Made by a program: the position numbers and the translations under genes. Source: Patescibacteria group bacterium (GTDB taxonomy: Bacteria; Patescibacteriota; Minisyncoccia; Phycocordibacterales; PALSA-1337). From it: a stretch of DNA of 10,851 nucleotides. The notes under the pieces are model-generated. The model saw only the letters and a list, made by a program, of their open reading frames with translations, searched no databases and was not told where the DNA came from. This document shows, piece after piece, positions 6,658-10,851 of this stretch (within the stretch, counting starts at the first letter, position 1; every line of letters starts with the position of its first letter). Where the stretch lies: the NCBI GenBank assembly GCA_028864955.1, contig JAGWLE010000020.1, positions 1-10,851 of the forward strand. Direction: 5' to 3'.

Positions 6658-8970
6658 ATGAAACTGCTCATTGTCGAGTCGCCGTCGAAAGCCAAGACCA
6701 TATCGAAATACTTAGGCAATGGTTACACTGTGCGCGCTTCGATCGGCCATATTCGTGACTTGCCAAAGTCAAACAAAAAAGCCGTCGACATCGAGGGCGG
6801 CTTCGTGCCGCACTATGAGGTTGTCGCCAAGAAACAGCCGGTGATCGATGAGATCGCCGAACTGGCCGGCCGCGCCGAGGAAGTCATCCTGGCCACCGAC
6901 CCCGACCGCGAAGGCGAGGCCATAGCCTGGCATATCGCCGAAGTCCTCAAGGATCGCCTAGGCGCCGGCGTACGGCGAAAACTCAAGCGCGCCAGCTACC
7001 ACGAGATCACCAAGGACGCGGTACTCGAAGCCCTGGCGCATCCGCGCGCCATTGACCAACACTTGCGCGAAGCGCAGGAAGCCCGCCGTGTGCTTGATCG
7101 CATCGTCGGCTATGACCTCTCCGGTCTAGTTTGGAAAAAAGTCCGGTACGGTCTTTCGGCCGGCAGAGTCCAGTCGCCGGCCCTGCGCATCATCATGGAA
7201 CGAGAACGCGAGATTCGCGCCTTCAAACCTGAAACGTACTGGGTTATCGCCGGCCAATGGCAGACGACCGCACGCGACAGGCTCACCCTCTTCTGCAGTG
7301 AGGAACCGCGCAACAAAAACCGCGTCGAACGCATTATCGAGGCGGCCAAGCGCGGGACATGGCGTGTGATCAGCCTTGATGAATCAGAGCAAAAGCGTTC
7401 GCCGCGAGCTCCATTCATCACTTCGACGTTGCAGCAAGCCGCCAGCTCGCGGCTCGGCTTTTCACCTTCACGGACCATGTCGGTCGCTCAAAAACTCTAT
7501 GAAGCCGGCTATATCACGTATATGCGCACCGACTCGACCAATCTCGGTAACGCCGCTCTGACCCAGATCGCCGGCCTGATAGAAAAAAAGTTTGGAGCGG
7601 ATTACCTCGAAGTTAGAAAATATACCGCTAAAAGCAAAAACGCCCAGGAAGCTCATGAGGCCATCCGTCCGACGCATTTTTCCAAGGAAAGCGCCGGCCA
7701 TACCGACGAACAAAAGCGGCTCTACCGTTTGATCTGGCAGCGTGCCATTGCTTCGCAGATGGCGGACGCCAAGATAGCCCGGTCGAAGATCATCGCTAAC
7801 ATCGATGGTCGGGCTAGCCCGGACGGCACTCAAGACGAAATAGACGGTCAGATTCCCGACTTTGAGGCGACGGGTAGCCGGGTGCTATTCGACGGCTGGA
7901 TGAAGGCCGACCCGGAATCAGAGAGTGAGACCATCATCCTGCCCAAGGTCGTGGCGGGCGATCCGCTCCAGCTGCAGTCGATCGACTCAGTGGAAAAACA
8001 AACACAGCCGCCCTCACGATATACGGAAGCCGGCCTGATCAAGGAGCTCGAAAAACGCGGCATCGGCCGGCCGTCGACATATGCCTCCATTACCAAGACC
8101 ATCGAGGACCGCGGCTACGTAGCCATCGAAAACAAGTCCTTGAAGCCCACTGATACCGGCGACGTCGTATCTTCATTTTTGGAGGAATACTTCCCCGCTT
8201 ATATCAGCGACTCATTCACGGCCGACATGGAAGACCAGCTCGACGATATCGCCAATGGCACGCGCAAATATGTCGACACCCTGCGCCAGTTCTACGGCCC
8301 ATTCCACAAGGACGTAACGTCAAAGGAAAAAATAGACAAGATCACCAACCTCGGCACCGCCGACCCAAAATTCAAGTGCCCTGTCTGTGGCTCCTCGATG
8401 GTCATCAAGCTCGGCAAGAATGGCAAATTTCTCTCCTGCTCGCGCTACCCCGACTGTGACGGTGCGCTCACGATCGATGGACTTGAATTCAAGAAAGACG
8501 AACCGATCGGCACCGACCCGACGACAGGCCTGCCGATATTTGTTTTGAACGGCCGCTATGGTCCGTACGTGCAACTTGGCATTCAGCCGCCAAAAAAGAC
8601 CGCGAAGCCAAGGAGCAAGAAAACCGGCAAGAGCGTAGCGAGTTCAGCATCTCCGACCGATGTAACACCCGAGCCAAAACCTGTAAAACCGAGGATGGCC
8701 TCTATCCCCAAGTCTATGGACCCGATGAAAGTCACTGTTGCCGACGCACTCACATACTTGAGTTTGCCCAAAGTCCTCGGCACAGATCCCGCAACCGGCA
8801 AAGAGATCACGGCATCGATCGGCCGTTTCGGTCCATTTATCGTGCGCGACGGGGACTTCCGCTCAGTCAAAGCTCCTGACAATATTTACACCATCGATCT
8901 CAAGCGTGCCCTGGAGATCTTTGCGCAACCAAAGGCAAAGCGCGGTTTTCAACGCAAGAAAAAAGAATAG
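6658..8970 (+). CDS. topA: DNA topoisomerase I (type IA)
   Basis: Relaxes negative supercoils by passing one strand through a transient single-strand break, acting on the chromosome during transcription and replication. The Toprim domain starts at once (LLIVESPSKAKTI with Glu7) and carries the metal-binding DPDRE (Asp81, Asp83, Glu85). GLSAGRVQSPALRII follows, then the active-site segment GYITYMRTDS with catalytic Tyr288. Further marks are QEAHEAIRPT and GIGRPSTYASI. After the core there is one tetracysteine zinc finger (Cys574, Cys577, Cys594, Cys600), then two glycine-rich GTDP.TG...GR(F/Y)GP(Y/F) repeats (around 627 and 706 on) that resemble the C-terminal repeats of many bacterial TopA proteins. 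A Lys/Ser/Pro-rich linker separates the repeats and the tail is strongly basic (KRGFQRKKKE). E. coli TopA has more zinc fingers and is 865 residues; 770 is normal for forms with C-terminal repeats. Confidence 0.98.
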   Translation: MKLLIVESPSKAKTISKYLGNGYTVRASIGHIRDLPKSNKKAVDIEGGFVPHYEVVAKKQPVIDEIAELAGRAEEVILATDPDREGEAIAWHIAEVLKDRLGAGVRRKLKRASYHEITKDAVLEALAHPRAIDQHLREAQEARRVLDRIVGYDLSGLVWKKVRYGLSAGRVQSPALRIIMEREREIRAFKPETYWVIAGQWQTTARDRLTLFCSEEPRNKNRVERIIEAAKRGTWRVISLDESEQKRSPRAPFITSTLQQAASSRLGFSPSRTMSVAQKLYEAGYITYMRTDSTNLGNAALTQIAGLIEKKFGADYLEVRKYTAKSKNAQEAHEAIRPTHFSKESAGHTDEQKRLYRLIWQRAIASQMADAKIARSKIIANIDGRASPDGTQDEIDGQIPDFEATGSRVLFDGWMKADPESESETIILPKVVAGDPLQLQSIDSVEKQTQPPSRYTEAGLIKELEKRGIGRPSTYASITKTIEDRGYVAIENKSLKPTDTGDVVSSFLEEYFPAYISDSFTADMEDQLDDIANGTRKYVDTLRQFYGPFHKDVTSKEKIDKITNLGTADPKFKCPVCGSSMVIKLGKNGKFLSCSRYPDCDGALTIDGLEFKKDEPIGTDPTTGLPIFVLNGRYGPYVQLGIQPPKKTAKPRSKKTGKSVASSASPTDVTPEPKPVKPRMASIPKSMDPMKVTVADALTYLSLPKVLGTDPATGKEITASIGRFGPFIVRDGDFRSVKAPDNIYTIDLKRALEIFAQPKAKRGFQRKKKE

Positions 8971-8998
8971 AGAATGGAGAATGGAAGAATATATGGAT

Positions 8999-9023
8999 AA
9001 AAAAACGAGGCCGAGGGGCCTCG
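8999..9023 (-). terminator. Rho-independent terminator of the 124-residue gene
   Basis: On the minus strand a perfect 7-bp GC-rich stem, CGAGGCC pairing with GGCCTCG (9023-9017 and 9012-9006) around a 4-nt loop, is followed at once by seven T (9005-8999). It begins 25 nt after the stop of the minus-strand gene ending at 9048. On the plus strand the hairpin is not followed by a T run (CTGTGTT), so it would serve topA poorly. Confidence 0.8.
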
Positions 9024-9047
9024 CTGTGTTCGCTGACAGACAACGAA

Positions 9048-9422
9048 CTATGAAAGTATCGGGGCGACCATGCTGCGGCGGATCCGATCGAACTCATCAC
9101 TCGTAATAGGCAGGCCGCTTTCCGCTAAAATGTCTTTGTTACATTCCCAACCGTCGGAGAGCAGCCCGTCGATGTATTCCTTCACGCCGGATGACATCTT
9201 CATGCTGACATGGATGTCGGTCTCGCTGTCGTACACGACTTTCGCCAATTGATTCTCATGCCTGGGATCAAATTCTCCCAAATCCATATAGCCCGACAGC
9301 CGTGCTCGTTCGAAGAACTCTCCCTTTGGCAGAGTAAACGACTTGATGAATGCCGGCCGATGGTCGAATTTTCTTCCGGCAGTAAAAAACGGTGTGAGTG
9401 TCACATGTACACTGATATTCAT
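9048..9422 (-). CDS. Unrecognised 124-residue soluble protein
   Basis: I do not recognise this protein. It starts MNISVHVTLTPFFTAGRKF, has a mixed beta-like first half, an acidic centre (YMDLGEFDPRHE, YDSETDIHVSMKMS) and a helical, charged end (SDEFDRIRRSM). There is one cysteine, no signal peptide or membrane segment, and no known catalytic motif, so it is probably cytoplasmic. It is a believable gene because it has its own transcription unit: TTTACA and TATTCT with a 17-nt spacer upstream, an AAAGGA SD-like site 10 nt before the ATG, and an intrinsic terminator 25 nt after the TAG. It lies convergent to topA and downstream of parB on the same strand, 86 nt after the parB stop. Neighbours give no firm hint of function. 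Confidence 0.75.
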   Translation of the reverse strand: MNISVHVTLTPFFTAGRKFDHRPAFIKSFTLPKGEFFERARLSGYMDLGEFDPRHENQLAKVVYDSETDIHVSMKMSSGVKEYIDGLLSDGWECNKDILAESGLPITSDEFDRIRRSMVAPILS

Positions 9423-9449
9423 ACAGAACTATTCCTTTCTTTGGAAAAA

Positions 9450-9478
9450 AGAATACCGCGACATAACGGGAGTGTAAA
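9450..9478 (-). promoter_or_regulatory. Sigma70-like promoter of the 124-residue gene
   Basis: On the minus strand, -35 TTTACA (9478-9473, five of six) and -10 TATTCT (9455-9450, four of six) are separated by exactly 17 nt. The predicted start near 9443 gives a leader of about 20 nt containing AAAGGA. A 19-bp imperfect dyad, GGAGT...ACTCC (9469-9487), spans the -35 element and could be an operator. Confidence 0.55.
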
Positions 9479-9508
9479 TACTACTCCAGCTGTATCCGGC
9501 AGACATTA

Positions 9509-10483
9509 CTATAGTGAAAAATTCTTGAGAGAATAGAGTTCTTCGTTGTTTTCCTTTTCAATTTCAGCCGGAGCTCGGTCGTCAACGAGTGCCGGAGATT
9601 CTGCTTGAGGTGCTTCAGATTTGGCCGGCACAACGATTGCTGGTGAATTGCTTACTTGTGAATTTAACTTTTCCAAAAGCATTCTCAGATCCTCCGGACT
9701 GAAAAAATCGATCTTAACCGTGCCGCCATCCTTGCCTTTCTCGATGCGCACGCGCGTGCCGAGTGATTCCGTAAATGACTTCTCTAGTTCGATGATCTGC
9801 GGATCGAGATATTTTTCCTTATTGCGGATCTTTTCCGTGGCCACCCGCCGGGACAGCGACTCAGCTTCGCGCACCGTCAGTTTTTTACTGATGATTTCTT
9901 TGAAAAGCACCAGCTGTTCTTCCGGCCTGTCTATGAGCATGAGGAGCGGACGCGTATGACCTTCGGAAATTTTTCCTTCCTGGAGAGCGGTGATCATCTC
10001 GTCCGGCAGGGACAAGATGCGCATCGAGTTCGATACGTACTCGCGGCTTTTGCCGACCTTTTCGGCGATCTGGGCCTGCTTCAAGCCGAATTCCTTGGCT
10101 AGACGTTCGAATGAACGCGCTCGATCGACCGGATTGAGATCCTCACGCTGCAGATTTTCAATAATAGCGATCTCGAGCTTGATCTGCGCATCCTGTTCGC
10201 CGTTGCGTATGAGGGCCGGCACTTGCGCGATGCCGGCTAGTTTGGACGCGCGCAAACGCCGTTCGCCGGAAATAAGCTCGTATTCGACGGACATGCCGCC
10301 TTTATCGTGGTACACCTCCTTTCGAGTCACCACCAGCGGCTGGAGTACGCCGTACATGCGGATGGATTCGGCCAAGGTTTTCAATGACGTCTCATCAAAC
10401 TCCCGGCGGGGTTGGTAGGGATTTGGATGTATTTTGTCAACCTCGATCCAGAATATGGCATTATTTTCATACAGCGTGGACAT
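9509..10483 (-). CDS. parB: Chromosome-partitioning protein ParB (Spo0J family)
   Basis: ParB binds parS sites near the origin and spreads as a CTP-dependent clamp to recruit ParA and SMC. The N-terminal domain has IHPNPYQPRREFD, the CTP-binding GERRLRA (residues 73-79 from the ATG) and ENLQREDLNP (109-118). The central helix-turn-helix is LKQAQIAEKVGKSREYVSNSMRILSLP (about 134-160), followed by ISEGHTRPLL. A C-terminal dimerisation region includes GTRVRIEKGKDGGTVKIDF and an L-rich helix. After it comes a tail of about 50 residues rich in Ala, Pro, Ser and Glu, probably disordered. I chose the ATG at 10483-10481; the frame extends two codons to a TTG at 10489. A -10 element ending 6 nt before the ATG would start transcription at about the ATG itself, which argues against the TTG. 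No parA is adjacent in the window. Confidence 0.95.
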   Translation of the reverse strand: MSTLYENNAIFWIEVDKIHPNPYQPRREFDETSLKTLAESIRMYGVLQPLVVTRKEVYHDKGGMSVEYELISGERRLRASKLAGIAQVPALIRNGEQDAQIKLEIAIIENLQREDLNPVDRARSFERLAKEFGLKQAQIAEKVGKSREYVSNSMRILSLPDEMITALQEGKISEGHTRPLLMLIDRPEEQLVLFKEIISKKLTVREAESLSRRVATEKIRNKEKYLDPQIIELEKSFTESLGTRVRIEKGKDGGTVKIDFFSPEDLRMLLEKLNSQVSNSPAIVVPAKSEAPQAESPALVDDRAPAEIEKENNEELYSLKNFSL

Positions 10484-10489
10484 AGGCAA

Positions 10490-10498
10490 ATTGTATCA
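10490..10498 (-). promoter_or_regulatory. Extended -10 promoter of parB (leaderless)
   Basis: On the minus strand TGA-TACAAT (five of six to consensus, with the TGn extension) is followed by six bases and then the parB ATG. With the usual 6-8 nt between -10 and start, the mRNA would begin at or next to the A of ATG, with no leader. No convincing -35 is seen 16-18 nt upstream. Confidence 0.55.
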
Positions 10499-10540
10499 CA
10501 AAAAGTTCCAGATATAGTCCTGACGCGTTCCGGCAGATCA

Positions 10541-10569
10541 TTGATTTTCCCAACATCCTAACGTAGACT
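10541..10569 (+). promoter_or_regulatory. Promoter of tRNA-Leu and miaA
   Basis: TTGATT (10541-10546, four of six to TTGACA) and TAGACT (10564-10569, four of six to TATAAT) are spaced by exactly 17 nt. The predicted start is ~10576, a few bases before the mature tRNA 5' end, a usual arrangement for tRNA genes. Confidence 0.55.
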
Positions 10570-10578
10570 TCTTGGATC

Positions 10579-10660
10579 GCCGGGATGGCGGAACTGGTAG
10601 ACGCACACGACTCAAAATCGTGCGGAGCAATCCATGGGAGTTCGATTCTCCCTCCCGGCA
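10579..10660 (+). tRNA. tRNA-Leu (anticodon CAA), CCA not encoded
   Basis: The acceptor stem GCCGGGA/TCCCGGC, anticodon stem CACGA/TCGTG with loop CTCAAAA (anticodon CAA, reads UUG), a class II variable arm with stem GGA/TCC around GCAA, and the T arm GGGAG-TTCGATT-CTCCC make a full 82-nt tRNA-Leu. Discriminator is A73, the main leucine identity base. The next bases are CTG, so CCA must be added enzymatically, unlike the tRNA-Gln in this window. Positions 36-38 are all A, the recognition element for MiaA, whose gene follows 22 nt downstream. Confidence 0.97.
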
Positions 10661-10682
10661 CTGAAGTTTGCATCTATATTCA

Positions 10683-10851
10683 ATGCCAACTGATCGGCGA
10701 CAAAAACTCCTCATCATCGTCGGTCCGACAGCCTCGGGTAAATCCGACCTGGCGGTCGCTTTGGCCGAGAACTACGATGGAGAAATTATCTCCGCTGATT
10801 CCCGTCAGGTGTACAGGGGCTTGGATATCGGCACCGGCAAGATCACGTCCG
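10683..10851 (+). CDS. miaA: tRNA dimethylallyltransferase MiaA, N-terminal part (cut by window edge)
   Basis: MiaA transfers a dimethylallyl group to N6 of A37 in tRNAs that read codons starting with U. The 56 codons present hold two diagnostic marks: the P-loop IVGPTASGKSDLAVALA (residues 13-29) and EIISADSRQVYRGLDIGTGK (34-53), in which the Asp after SA is the expected catalytic base. The remaining three quarters lie beyond the window. The ATG has no SD and follows tRNA-Leu(CAA) by 22 nt, so the gene is probably transcribed with that tRNA and freed by tRNA 3' processing. Confidence 0.97.
   Translation, partial: MPTDRRQKLLIIVGPTASGKSDLAVALAENYDGEIISADSRQVYRGLDIGTGKITS

Noticed and set aside
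6575..6661. A 28-codon frame between dprA and topA whose TGA overlaps the topA ATG (ATGA), a possible leader peptide
   Set aside because: No SD, unremarkable composition, no domain or attenuator-like codon run; the overlap can arise by chance.
8999..9023. The hairpin after topA as a topA terminator
   Set aside because: On the plus strand it is preceded by an A run and lacks a following T run; the T run lies on the minus strand, so it fits the minus-strand gene.
10481..10489. TTG at 10489 as the parB start
   Set aside because: The -10 element ends only at 10490, so a transcript starting 6-8 nt later would not contain the TTG; the ATG at 10483 is at the predicted transcript start.
1..10851. 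CRISPR array, insertion sequence, prophage, toxin-antitoxin or defence genes
   Set aside because: No spaced direct repeats, transposase or integrase motifs, or terminal inverted repeats were seen; nearly all coding space is taken by core genes.

Overview
The window carries core housekeeping genes of a bacterium with compact organisation. Best guess is a candidate-phyla-radiation (Patescibacteria, Parcubacteria-like) genome. The clues are a short DnaX without its zinc module, a SerRS with atypical motif sequences, an ~770-residue TopA with only one visible zinc finger, very short intergenic gaps and few Shine-Dalgarno (SD) sequences. This placement is inference; no rRNA is present to confirm it. 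G+C looks somewhat above one half. TGA is used as a real stop (the carboxypeptidase gene and dprA end in TGA), so the UGA-glycine code of Gracilibacteria/Absconditabacteria does not apply.

Layout: (1) Positions 1-5515, all minus strand, form one tight run read right to left: serS, an FtsQ-like division gene, a D,D-carboxypeptidase-like gene, dus, dnaX, tRNA-Gln(UUG), and the start of an unknown membrane-protein ORF cut by the window edge. Gaps between the genes down to tRNA-Gln are 8, 14, -4, 15 and 13 nt, so they look like one operon linking tRNA charging and modification, envelope and division, and the replication clamp loader. (2) Positions 5516-5636 are a divergent promoter region with a strong extended -10 for dprA, an 11-bp tandem repeat, and an extended -10 close to the serS start. 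(3) Positions 5637-8970, plus strand, hold dprA and topA, a pairing common in bacteria. (4) Positions 8999-9479, minus strand, hold a self-contained unit: promoter, an unrecognised 124-residue gene, and an intrinsic terminator. (5) parB, minus strand, has a -10 element only 6 nt from its ATG, suggesting a leaderless mRNA. (6) On the plus strand a promoter drives tRNA-Leu(CAA), followed 22 nt later by miaA, cut by the window edge. That tRNA has the A36-A37-A38 signature that MiaA recognises.

There is no mobile element, CRISPR array, rRNA, defence system or obvious new multi-gene system. The points most worth a second look are the zinc-less DnaX, the predicted leaderless starts, the tandem repeat upstream of dprA, the isolated 124-residue gene, and the pairing of tRNA-Leu(CAA) with miaA.
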